From the NCBI RefSeq assembly GCF_025997915.1, contig NZ_AP026677.1, positions 806,001 to 870,000 of the forward strand: 64,000 bases of DNA. The letters run 5' to 3'. Below are positions 18,031-25,797 of this stretch, one piece after another. Source of the DNA: Aquiluna sp. KACHI24. GTDB lineage: Bacteria; Actinomycetota; Actinomycetes; Actinomycetales; Microbacteriaceae. The notes under the pieces were generated by a model that had not been told where the DNA came from, did not search any database, and was given only the letters and a program-made list of their open reading frames with translations. The position numbers and the translations under genes are program-made. Numbering within the stretch: the stretch's first letter is position 1; every line of letters begins with the position of its first letter.

Positions 18031-19281
18031 CTAGGGTGTTATGTCACAGGATAGGTAGTAATCGCCGACGCCAGCAGTTTCCCACTTGTACACGCCTAAG
18101 GTGTTAGTCGGGCCTCCCGTGCAAGGAAGTCCCGCGCCGGGAGTAAAAGTTGAGCTGGTATTCACATAAATTGACCCAGCGGCGACATCACTAAAAACCA
18201 CAAATCCGATTTCCATTACAGCGCCTGAAATCGGTCTGGTCGTTGTCAGAACTCCTTGACCATCGACAAAGAGTTGACTGCCCGAGATTAGTCCTGAGGT
18301 GTCCAAACCATGAACTAATCCTTGGTTGGTTACAAAGCCAACTTCACCTGGGCCAATATCCTGAGTCAAAACCCCAATAACACCTGTCGTCTTGGCTGGA
18401 TTCGTTGCATCGGCATACTCGATTGTGGAACGACCACCCTCGGCTCCGGTGATGCGAACAGCTCGACCGTTTAGCAAAGTATCAGCGGTGTTGTTTTTGA
18501 CGGGCAGCACCTGCTCTTGGCCGATCTGAAGTGTAACCTGGCCACCACCGAGACTGAGGTCCAAAGTGCCCTCAGAAGCATTCCATCTCAAGCGACCAAT
18601 CTCCGCTGGCGCGGTCGCAGAGGTCGAAAACTGCAAATAGCCAAGACTCGAAAGGTATTCAAATGCAGACTGGTCAACACCAACGGTTTGGGTAGTGGGA
18701 TTGTAGGTTGCAGGGCTAGTTGCCAGCGCAACACCGCTCGGCCCCTGCGGACCCACGGGGCCCATCGGACCAGCCGGTCCTTGAGGACCCTGCGGACCCT
18801 GAGCTCCAGTCGCCCCGGTTGCGCCGGTGGCACCGGTGGCACCGGTTGCACCCTGAGGACCAATCTCGCCCTGAGGACCTGCAGGTCCCATGGGTCCTGC
18901 AATTCCCTGAACGCCCTGTGGTCCTACCGGACCGACGGGACCCACCGGACCTCTGGGTCCGGTTGCCCCAGTGGCACCCTGCGCCCCCGAGTCGCCCTTG
19001 GGGCCTTCAACGATAGTTGGGGGTTGGATAGATGGTGTCTCAGTTGGTTCTGAAGAGGGGGACTCGGATGGTTCAGGCGTTGAGCTTTCAGTGGGCTCAG
19101 CCGTGGATGTCTGTGATGGCTCAGCGGTTGGAGTCTCCTCTGGAGCTGTGCTCTGAGACTGACTAGGTACTGGAGTTACTGGAAGCTCTGCTCCGATTCG
19201 ATATCCGACAACGCCGCCACCAATCGAGCCAAGCCAGAGAGCGATTGCTGCAGCTGCCAAAACAGTTGAAAACCTTTGCAT
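18031..19281 (-). CDS. Collagen-like surface protein with tail-fibre-like C-terminal domain
   Basis: This 416-residue protein has four parts. Residues 1-30 form a hydrophobic N-terminal signal or anchor ([18 protein letters not shown]). Residues 31-92 are a Ser/Thr/Pro/Glu-rich linker. Residues 93-180 are 29 uninterrupted Gly-X-Y triplets. Residues 181-416 are a globular region with [18 protein letters not shown] and [17 protein letters not shown], a pattern I know from phage and phage-like tail-fibre proteins. Two cysteines close to the C-terminus may pair. AAGGGG with 5-nt spacing fixes ATG 19281; the open frame extends further upstream only through a tandem DNA repeat. It is probably a trimeric, outward-facing stalk, role unknown. 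Confidence 0.82.
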   Translation of the reverse strand: MQRFSTVLAAAAIALWLGSIGGGVVGYRIGAELPVTPVPSQSQSTAPEETPTAEPSQTSTAEPTESSTPEPSESPSSEPTETPSIQPPTIVEGPKGDSGAQGATGATGPRGPVGPVGPVGPQGVQGIAGPMGPAGPQGEIGPQGATGATGATGATGATGAQGPQGPQGPAGPMGPVGPQGPSGVALATSPATYNPTTQTVGVDQSAFEYLSSLGYLQFSTSATAPAEIGRLRWNASEGTLDLSLGGGQVTLQIGQEQVLPVKNNTADTLLNGRAVRITGAEGGRSTIEYADATNPAKTTGVIGVLTQDIGPGEVGFVTNQGLVHGLDTSGLISGSQLFVDGQGVLTTTRPISGAVMEIGFVVFSDVAAGSIYVNTSSTFTPGAGLPCTGGPTNTLGVYKWETAGVGDYYLSCDITP

Positions 19282-19366
19282 GCTCACCCCTTGGTTGAAG
19301 GATAGCACCGACCCCATTTCAGTACCCAGCCGAAATCCGCGCAGGGAGTGATGTCGGGCATACCCC

Positions 19367-19414
19367 AAATAGCTGGCTTTATCTGGCTCTAAATAGCTGG
19401 CTTTATCTGGCTCT
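19367..19414. repeat. Exact 24-bp tandem duplication upstream of the collagen-like gene
   Basis: Two identical 24-bp units, each starting AAATAGCTGG and ending GGCTCT, occupy 19367-19390 and 19391-19414. They lie 86 bp upstream of the collagen-like start codon, inside the 276-bp gap before the divergent helicase gene. The minus-strand reading frame of the collagen-like gene happens to stay open through them, but no ribosome site supports translation there. Such a duplication could vary in copy number and alter expression of the surface gene. Confidence 0.85.
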
Positions 19415-19500
19415 AGAGGATAGGCTCCGAGTACTTGCAAACATTTATTTGTTTCCTGCGTCGTAGAACGCGTTCCTATTTTCGGATTGTCTGATTCCTG

Positions 19501-19534
19501 CGGCGAACGAATTCGTCAACTGACGTCTTCGCCG
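19501..19534 (+). promoter_or_regulatory. Hairpin in the 5' region of the DEAD-box helicase
   Basis: CGGCGAA (19501-19507) and TTCGCCG (19528-19534) form a perfect 7-bp stem with a 20-nt loop that itself contains smaller self-complementary stretches. It ends 23 nt before the ATG at 19558, where no clear ribosome-binding site is seen. Cold-responsive 5' structures are known for some helicase genes, but no specific class can be named here. Confidence 0.35.
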
Positions 19535-19557
19535 AATGCCAACAAAACTTGGCGATA

Positions 19558-21012
19558 ATGCGGCTGTTTGGCCGAAAGAAAGCATCACCTCAAATGACTC
19601 AACCTTCTTTTTCTGATCTTGGCACCCCTGAGGCCATGGTCAATGCACTCATCCAACAGGGCATTGATTCCCCGTTTCCCATTCAAATCGACACTCTCCC
19701 GGACTCACTGTCAGGGCGCGATGTCCTGGGCCGCGGCAAGACCGGATCGGGCAAGACTTTGGCCTTTAGCATCCCCGTTGTTGCAAGACTTGCAGCAATT
19801 CACAAGGGGAAGATGGCCGATAAAAAGCCAATGGGCTTGGTGCTCGCTCCTACCCGAGAGCTGGTGACTCAGATTGCGGCAACCATGAGACCGCTGGCTG
19901 ATTCAATGAACCTTCGAGTCGCCACCATCTTTGGCGGCGTTTCACAAAACCCGCAAGCCAGGGCGATTCGCGAGGGTGTTGAAATCATCGTCGCCACCCC
20001 GGGTCGCCTAGAGGATCTGATGCAGCAGGGGTTGCTCAAACTAGACGGCATCGAGATCACCGTCTTGGACGAAGCGGATCACATGGCCGATCTTGGCTTC
20101 CTACCCATCGTCACCAGAATCCTGAAGGCGACACCCAAAAATGGTCAGCGACTACTCTTCTCCGCGACTTTGGATAACGGCGTAAACAAGCTTGTGGATC
20201 AGTTTTTGACCAACCAGATCATGCACTCGGTGGATGAGGAGAACTCCCCCGTTGCTCAGATGACCCACCACGTTTTTGAAGCGGCTTCGCCCGAGGCCAA
20301 GACGCAACTAATCAACGCACTGGCTTCGGGTTCAGATCGTCGAATCCTATTCATGCGCACCAAGCACCACGCCAAGAAGCTCGCTTTGGCGCTAACCAAG
20401 GCTGGCATTCCTGCAGTCGACCTTCACGGCAACCTCTCACAGAATGCCCGAGACAGAAACCTCGCGGCTTTTTCAAGCGGTGAAGTCAGAGTCTTGGTAG
20501 CAACCGATGTGGCAGCCAGAGGCGTTCACGTTGACGATGTCAACCTGGTAATTCACGTTGACCCACCAGCTGAGCACAAGGCTTACCTGCACCGCTCTGG
20601 TAGAACGGCTCGCGCCGGGGCCGAAGGTGACGTTGTGACGATTTGCCTACCCACCCAGCGCAAAGACCTTGCGGACCTTCTAAAAAAGGCGCAGATTGAC
20701 GTGAAGCCGATTCAAGTTACTAGTCAGTCCCCAGAGGTCAAGTCCCTTATCGGTGAGGTTGCCCCATACGTAAAGCCGGTGGCCGTCGCGAAGCCGGCAC
20801 AAGGTGGCGGCCAATCTCAGGGTCGCAATGCCCAGCGAAAGAGAGCCTTGAAACAGGGTCAGAACGCTGGAAAACCAGAGAGTGGATCAAGAAAATCTGA
20901 CTCACCAGGTTCAAAGCGATCAGATAACTTCGCAAGGCCAGCCAATCCAAGCCAGCGCACAAGGAGAGGTTCAAGACCTACGCAGCAGACTGCAAGGAGC
21001 TCACGGGGCTAA
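19558..21012 (+). CDS. DEAD-box ATP-dependent RNA helicase
   Basis: It unwinds RNA duplexes, probably during ribosome assembly, mRNA turnover or growth in the cold. The 484 residues contain all core motifs in order: Q motif (FSDLGTPEAM and following), GRGKTGSGKT (motif I), PTRELVTQ (Ia), TPGRLED (Ib), DEAD (II), SAT (III), DVAARGVHV (V) and HRSGRTAR (VI). The last 90 residues are a basic, Arg/Ser/Gln-rich disordered tail, typical of RNA-binding extensions. ATG 19558 gives the sequence MRLFGRKK; TTG 19549 and ATG 19594 are alternatives and none has a strong ribosome site. Confidence 0.93.
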   Translation: MRLFGRKKASPQMTQPSFSDLGTPEAMVNALIQQGIDSPFPIQIDTLPDSLSGRDVLGRGKTGSGKTLAFSIPVVARLAAIHKGKMADKKPMGLVLAPTRELVTQIAATMRPLADSMNLRVATIFGGVSQNPQARAIREGVEIIVATPGRLEDLMQQGLLKLDGIEITVLDEADHMADLGFLPIVTRILKATPKNGQRLLFSATLDNGVNKLVDQFLTNQIMHSVDEENSPVAQMTHHVFEAASPEAKTQLINALASGSDRRILFMRTKHHAKKLALALTKAGIPAVDLHGNLSQNARDRNLAAFSSGEVRVLVATDVAARGVHVDDVNLVIHVDPPAEHKAYLHRSGRTARAGAEGDVVTICLPTQRKDLADLLKKAQIDVKPIQVTSQSPEVKSLIGEVAPYVKPVAVAKPAQGGGQSQGRNAQRKRALKQGQNAGKPESGSRKSDSPGSKRSDNFARPANPSQRTRRGSRPTQQTARSSRG

Positions 21013-21474
21013 CTACTTATTCGGCTTCTTTGTTGCATAGGCGAACACTGCCAAACCGATAACCAGTGCGCCAGCTCCAAGGCCGTAGGCTGCCACATCC
21101 GCAGAGCGGTTGTAGTCAACAAAGACTCCGACGAACACCACAGCGATGATTGCAACCACGACACCAATTAGCTTCGACTTCAAGTCGTCTAGATCATTCA
21201 CCTGAAGCCAGGTGGGAACCTCTAGTTCGGTGTCTATGAAAAGCTCGTAAAGGCCGTATCCGATCACGAGCAGCACCGTTCCGAGCAAAATGGCATCAAC
21301 AGCTGTCAACACCTCAACGATGGTGTCTTTGAGATAGGACGAACCGGTAGCGGCTTCAAAAACTGCAACAAACATCTCGACTGAGCCAAAGACCATCAGG
21401 ACGAGTGCTCCGATAATCGAAGCAACGGCTGGCACGATAACTGCATACCGGGTGAGGCCCAAAAGTTTTCTCAT
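21013..21474 (-). CDS. UPF0114 (YqhA) family membrane protein
   Basis: This 153-residue integral membrane protein resembles the YqhA/UPF0114 family of unknown function. It has four hydrophobic segments (about 10-35, 57-78, 100-120 and 125-146), and the motif YGLYELFIDTELEVP after the second helix is the recognisable part. The ATG at 21472-21474 has no obvious ribosome site, so it may be a leaderless transcript. It converges on the helicase with adjacent stops and diverges from the small gene at 21539. Confidence 0.8.
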   Translation of the reverse strand: MRKLLGLTRYAVIVPAVASIIGALVLMVFGSVEMFVAVFEAATGSSYLKDTIVEVLTAVDAILLGTVLLVIGYGLYELFIDTELEVPTWLQVNDLDDLKSKLIGVVVAIIAVVFVGVFVDYNRSADVAAYGLGAGALVIGLAVFAYATKKPNK

Positions 21475-21524
21475 GTTGCGAGTCTAGGTTTTGAAGTGAC
21501 GGAAAAGAAGTCTCATAACAACAT

Positions 21525-21540
21525 ATAGATGAGTATCTAT
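21525..21540. promoter_or_regulatory. Palindrome at the start of the 85-residue protein gene
   Basis: ATAGAT (21525-21530) and ATCTAT (21535-21540) form a perfect 6-bp inverted repeat around GAGT. The second arm overlaps the ATG at 21539. The gap to the divergent UPF0114 gene is only 64 bp, so a protein bound here could affect both genes. No regulator gene is adjacent, and the binding protein is unknown. Confidence 0.45.
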
Positions 21541-21796
21541 GTATTATGAGGACATGAGTGAGTGGAACTACACGAAGTGCGCAAAGCTATTTGAGAGCGA
21601 AGCGGCCGCCCGTGAATACATGACCGAAAAAGATTTTGCAGGGTGGATTCTCAAAAGAGACAGCGGTTATGCAGCCGTTTGCCCGACCTATCCCGAGGGC
21701 TACTACCCGGACGCCATCAAAGTTGCCGAGATTGAAAACTCGAAACACGAGCTTGCAAAATCGGCCTGGAGCTTGCCAATTCAGAACTGCTGCTAA
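21539..21796 (+). CDS. Small protein of unknown function ending in Cys-Cys
   Basis: I do not recognise this 85-residue soluble protein. It is aromatic-rich (MYYEDMSEWNY at the start, PTYPEGYYPD in the middle) and contains four cysteines, two of them the last two residues (QNCC). There is no membrane segment. ATG 21539 and ATG 21554 are both possible starts; GAGG lies only 2 nt before the second, and the first has no ribosome site. A palindrome covers the start region. The terminal cysteines could bind metal or form disulfides, but nothing in the context confirms either. Confidence 0.6.
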   Translation: MYYEDMSEWNYTKCAKLFESEAAAREYMTEKDFAGWILKRDSGYAAVCPTYPEGYYPDAIKVAEIENSKHELAKSAWSLPIQNCC

Positions 21797-21932
21797 ACGT
21801 TAAGCAATCAATCGCTGCTTGGTTCTGCGGACATCTCTTACTTTGAACTACCTGTCACCTAAACCCGCCTTCTATGCTCAGTGAAAAAGGTCTAGATTGA
21901 AGGTGCAGTCTTCCAATAGCGAGGAGATGAAA

Positions 21933-22073
21933 ATGGTCAAGAACAACCGAGTCAACGAAGAAGACCTTCGTGAGGCCATCAAAGAGAAGGCTCGTCTAGC
22001 CAAGGAAGAAATGGCTGAGGCACGAGTCCGAGAAGCTGAAAAAGAAGAGCGCGAGGATCGCGACGAAGAATAG
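21933..22073 (+). CDS. 46-residue highly charged helical protein
   Basis: This short reading frame starts at ATG 21933, 6 nt after a perfect GAGGAG (21921-21926), and ends at TAG 22071-22073. It encodes 46 residues starting MVKNNRVNEEDLREAIKEK, made almost entirely of Glu, Lys, Arg, Ala and Asp, and should form a single amphipathic or fully charged helix. ATG 21927 is in frame but overlaps the spacing region. The strong ribosome site and the Lys/Glu codon regularity argue for a real gene. I know no family, and partner and function are unknown. tRNA-Arg follows on the other strand. Confidence 0.6.
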   Translation: MVKNNRVNEEDLREAIKEKARLAKEEMAEARVREAEKEEREDRDEE

Positions 22074-22151
22074 AGCCGATTTTCGGATTCTTTAGCTCAA
22101 CGAGCGGACTGATCGGCTGAGGAATCTGACGACGCTGGATTAAAAGAAGCG

Positions 22152-22224
22152 CGCCCTCGGCAGGAATCGAACCTGCGACCAAGAGATTAGAAGGCTCTTG
22201 CTCTATCCACTGAGCTACGAGGGC
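22152..22224 (-). tRNA. tRNA-Arg (anticodon TCT)
   Basis: The minus strand folds as a full 73-nt cloverleaf: acceptor GCCCTCG pairing with CGAGGGC, D-stem GCTC/GAGC, anticodon loop CTTCTAA with anticodon TCT reading AGA, and T-arm GCAGG-TTCGATT-CCTGC. The discriminator is G and CCA is not encoded. The base pair closing the anticodon loop (31-39) is C against T, a mismatch. It lies between the 46-residue protein gene and putA. Confidence 0.93.
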
Positions 22225-22292
22225 AACGGTAGAAAAGTTTAGCCCAGTAGGTGCCATAGAGTTATGCAAGGTTTACTCACCGAGGGGCAACG

Positions 22293-25200
22293 ATGTCACT
22301 GAACACTACTCAAATCCCGATTCCTGCTTCCCAGGAACTGGCGGATGCAGCGATTGAGCTGGTCAAAGAGTGGGTTCAGGAAGCCGAATCACAAAAGGTA
22401 AGCCCGGCAGCCAAACGCCTTGCTGGTCTACTGCAAGACCCCAACGGTCTAGATTTTGCAGTTGGCTTTGTTGACGGCGTCATAAGACCAGAAGACATCA
22501 AGGTTGCCGCAAAGAACTTCGCTTCACTTCGTTCAATCGTGCCGGCATTTTTGCCCTGGGGGCTACGTGTCCTGATTGCCCTGGGAGCAATATTCGCCAA
22601 GCCATTCCCCTTCATCGTCATCCCTATTGCCCGCAAAGCACTGCGCACCTTGGTCTCCCACCTGGTAATCGACGCCAGTGCCGGCAAGCTCGGATCCTCG
22701 CTTCGCAGGATTGCAAAATCCGGTGCAAAGCTCAATATCAATCTCCTTGGTGAGGCTGTGCTTGGTGAGGAAGAGGCGAAGCGCCGACTAATCAAGATTG
22801 CTGAACTCCTATCCCGCAAGGACGTTGACTACATCTCCGTAAAGGTTTCGGCCGCCGTTGCCCCGCACTCTAAGTGGGCTTTTGATCAAAACGTTGAGCA
22901 CGTCGTAAAGCGATTGACTCCGTTGTATGAGTTGGCCATGCGCGATGGTGCAAATAAATTCATAAACCTGGACATGGAGGAGTATCACGACCTTGACCTC
23001 ACAATTGAGGTATTCAAAAAGGTGCTTGGTCAGCCGCAGTTCAAAAACCTAGAGGCTGGCATTGTTTTGCAGGCATACCTGCCAGATGCCCTCAGGGCCA
23101 TGATTGATCTTCAGCAGTGGGCTAGCCTCCGCGTTCTTGCCGGAGGTGCCCCCATCAAGGTTCGTGTTGTTAAGGGCGCAAACCTTCCCATGGAGCGAGT
23201 GGACGCCGAGATTCACGGTTGGCCACTTGCGACAGTCGAGTCAAAAGCCCATGCCGATGCCAACTACAAGCGTGTTCTGAACTACGCGCTAACTGCTGAG
23301 CGGGTAAAGAACGTAAAGATTGGAGTCGCCGGCCACAACCTTTTTGACATTGCATTTGCCTGGCTTTTGGCAGGACAGCGCGGAGCTCAATCGGGCATGG
23401 ACGTCGAGATGCTCCTCGGCATGGCTCAGGCCCAAGCTAGCGTTGTTCAGAAAACCATTGGCAACCTAGTGCTCTACACCCCTGTGGTTCACCCCCAAGA
23501 GTTCGATGTCGCAATCGCCTATCTGATTAGAAGACTTGAAGAGGGAGCGGCGAAGGAGAACTTCCTCTCGAACGCATTTGAGCTATCTCAGCAAAGCGCA
23601 TTTGAACTCGAAAAGTCGAGATTCATCGAGTCCCTGACCCTGGTTGATGAAAATGTCCCGATTCCCAACCGACTGCAGGATAGAAATCTAGATCTTGCGG
23701 TTGCTCCCGCTAGGGGATTCGAAAACGCTGCCGATACGGACCCTGCAATCAGACAGAACCGAGTTTGGGCATATCAAATCATGGCCAAGGTCGGTGCCTC
23801 TCAACTAGGGGCCGAGAAAGTAGCGAATGACACGATCAGCTCCAGGTTTGAGCTGGAGCAGCTGATTCAAAATGCCAAATTGGCTGGGGAAACCTTTGGT
23901 TCAAAGCATCCGCTAGAACGTGCTCAGCTGCTGCATGAAATCGGAGTGGCTCTCGAGCGCAACCGAGCAAAGTTAATCGAAGTCGCAATGTCTGAGGCAG
24001 GCAAAACCTTCGATCAAATCGACGCCGAAATCTCTGAGGCAGTTGACTTCGCCCACTATTACGCCGAACGATGCAAGGAGCTGGCTGAGCTTGATGGAGC
24101 AAAACCAAAACCGTTCTCGCTGACGGTTGTCACTCCCCCATGGAACTTCCCAATCGCAATCCCGGCTGGTAGCGCACTTGCTGCTCTTGCTGCCGGGTCG
24201 GCCGTGATTTTTAAGCCTGCGGGTCAAGCAGCCCGATGCGGCGCTGTGGTGGCAGAAATCATCGGCTCAATCATTGAAGCTCCGGTGTTTAATCACATTC
24301 AAATTTCAGAGTCCGATCTGGGCAAAGAGTTGATTGGTCACCCGATGGTTGATCAGGTCATTCTCACTGGGGGTTTTGAGACCGCACAGTTATTTAGGTC
24401 TTTCCGCAGTGACCTACGCCTAACCGCCGAGACCAGCGGTAAAAACGCCATCATCGTCACCCCGAGTGCGGACCTCGACTTGGCTGCCAAAGATGTTGCC
24501 TATTCCGCTTTTGGCCACGCCGGACAAAAGTGTTCCGCTGCCTCCCTAGTGATCTTGGTTGGATCGGTTGCCAAGTCGAAGCGATTCCGCAGACAGCTTC
24601 TGGACGCAGTGTCCTCCATGAAGGTCGACCACCCAACGAACCCAGCGGCGCAAATTGGCCCAGTCATTTCAGTTCCAGAGGCAAAGCTCCTTGGCGGACT
24701 GACCGAGCTTTCAGGCAAGGAGCGCTGGCTATTGCAGCCACGCCAGCTGGATGACAGCGGTCGTCTCTGGAGCCCTGGCATCAAGGAAAACGTCGCACCG
24801 CAATCTCCAACACATCTGATTGAGTATTTCGGGCCAGTTTTGGGCATCATGACCGCTAGAAACCTCGAGGAGGCAATCGAGCTTCAAAATGCTGTCGATT
24901 ACGGACTAACCGCTGGAATCCACTCTCTTGATGCCAAAGAAGTTGGCCACTGGATCGATTCCGTTCAAGCCGGAAACCTATACGTAAACCGAGGCATCAC
25001 CGGGGCAATCGTTCAGCGTCAGCCATTTGGTGGCTGGAAGAACAGTGCAATCGGACCAACGGCCAAAGCTGGTGGACCAAACTATCTTTTGTCGCTATCA
25101 AACTTCGAGTCAGCACAGGCGAGCACTGAATTCGAAATCACCAACAAAAAGGTGCTCCAGGCATTAGCTCTTGCCGCAGCCTCTGAACTGAGCGATGACG

Positions 25201-25709
25201 AGGTGGCATCCGTGCTACGCGGAGCACAGTCTGATCTTGCCAATCTCAACGAAGTGTTCAAGAGAACTTTTGACCCTTCAGGCTTATCAGTCGAGAAAAA
25301 CCTGTTCCGCTACGTTTCGGCAGGGACCAGCCTCAGAATCAACGAAGGCTCCATGTCTAAGCACCAGTGGCGATCGGTTATGACGCTTCTTACCTTGGGG
25401 TCGGGTCGAATCTCGGCCTTCGAAATTCCGAAGCGCCTGCATCAAATACTGAAAAAGAGTGGCATTCAGGTGGTGATTGAGTCGGAAGCGAGCTGGCTTG
25501 AGAGCGTCAATCCTGGCGAGCGCTGGAGGGTTATTGGTCCAGTCAGCTTCTCAGGCAAGCTCTCGGACTGCCGAATTACTATCTACGACCAAAACCCGGT
25601 TGAGTCTGGTCGAATCGAACTACTCCCCTATTTCAAAGAGCAGGCTATCTCGATCACTGCGCACAGATTCGGAAACCCGTCGAGAATGGTCGCACAGCTC
25701 ACTCTCTAG
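22293..25709 (+). CDS. putA: Bifunctional proline dehydrogenase / L-glutamate gamma-semialdehyde dehydrogenase
   Basis: This 1138-residue enzyme oxidises proline to glutamate in two steps. The FAD-dependent proline dehydrogenase barrel covers about residues 80-450, with VRVVKGANLPME and the FAD-contacting RRLEEGAAKENF. The NAD-dependent aldehyde dehydrogenase covers about 490-960: PPWNFPIAIPAGSAL, general base Glu in LTAETSGKNA, and nucleophile Cys in HAGQKCSAAS. The last 180 residues are a C-terminal extension. There is no N-terminal DNA-binding domain, so it is not an autogenous repressor as in enteric bacteria. GAGGGG precedes ATG 22293. It stands alone, downstream of tRNA-Arg. Confidence 0.95.
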   Translation: MSLNTTQIPIPASQELADAAIELVKEWVQEAESQKVSPAAKRLAGLLQDPNGLDFAVGFVDGVIRPEDIKVAAKNFASLRSIVPAFLPWGLRVLIALGAIFAKPFPFIVIPIARKALRTLVSHLVIDASAGKLGSSLRRIAKSGAKLNINLLGEAVLGEEEAKRRLIKIAELLSRKDVDYISVKVSAAVAPHSKWAFDQNVEHVVKRLTPLYELAMRDGANKFINLDMEEYHDLDLTIEVFKKVLGQPQFKNLEAGIVLQAYLPDALRAMIDLQQWASLRVLAGGAPIKVRVVKGANLPMERVDAEIHGWPLATVESKAHADANYKRVLNYALTAERVKNVKIGVAGHNLFDIAFAWLLAGQRGAQSGMDVEMLLGMAQAQASVVQKTIGNLVLYTPVVHPQEFDVAIAYLIRRLEEGAAKENFLSNAFELSQQSAFELEKSRFIESLTLVDENVPIPNRLQDRNLDLAVAPARGFENAADTDPAIRQNRVWAYQIMAKVGASQLGAEKVANDTISSRFELEQLIQNAKLAGETFGSKHPLERAQLLHEIGVALERNRAKLIEVAMSEAGKTFDQIDAEISEAVDFAHYYAERCKELAELDGAKPKPFSLTVVTPPWNFPIAIPAGSALAALAAGSAVIFKPAGQAARCGAVVAEIIGSIIEAPVFNHIQISESDLGKELIGHPMVDQVILTGGFETAQLFRSFRSDLRLTAETSGKNAIIVTPSADLDLAAKDVAYSAFGHAGQKCSAASLVILVGSVAKSKRFRRQLLDAVSSMKVDHPTNPAAQIGPVISVPEAKLLGGLTELSGKERWLLQPRQLDDSGRLWSPGIKENVAPQSPTHLIEYFGPVLGIMTARNLEEAIELQNAVDYGLTAGIHSLDAKEVGHWIDSVQAGNLYVNRGITGAIVQRQPFGGWKNSAIGPTAKAGGPNYLLSLSNFESAQASTEFEITNKKVLQALALAAASELSDDEVASVLRGAQSDLANLNEVFKRTFDPSGLSVEKNLFRYVSAGTSLRINEGSMSKHQWRSVMTLLTLGSGRISAFEIPKRLHQILKKSGIQVVIESEASWLESVNPGERWRVIGPVSFSGKLSDCRITIYDQNPVESGRIELLPYFKEQAISITAHRFGNPSRMVAQLTL

Positions 25710-25758
25710 TTTCTGGACCAAGACTTTTCACACCCAACGGGAGTATTCTTTTCGGTTG

Positions 25759-25771
25759 GTGGTTAAACCAC
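25759..25771. promoter_or_regulatory. 13-bp palindrome upstream of the RND exporter
   Basis: GTGGTTAAACCAC reads the same on both strands apart from its central base. It lies 26 bp before the TTG start of the exporter, in the 88-bp gap after putA, and resembles an operator of the TetR size class. No regulator gene is present nearby. It could also form a weak hairpin in the leader. Confidence 0.4.
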
Positions 25772-25797
25772 TTATCTGAATAACGTTCGGGGTTCTG

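Noticed and set aside
18720-18990. Short repeats suspected of being a CRISPR array or microsatellite
   Set aside because: They are codon-level repeats of Gly-Ala-Thr and Gly-Pro-X triplets inside a coding frame, with no spacer-repeat pattern.
18517-19053. Long plus-strand reading frames antisense to the collagen-like gene
   Set aside because: The repetitive Gly-X-Y codons keep several frames open. They have no ribosome site and encode low-complexity Arg/Thr/Ser or Pro-rich products; the minus-strand gene explains the sequence.
19282-19440. N-terminal extension of the collagen-like protein through the tandem repeat
   Set aside because: The frame stays open because the 24-bp units have no stop, but the encoded duplicated peptide precedes the obvious signal segment and lacks a ribosome site. 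ATG 19281 with AAGGGG is better.
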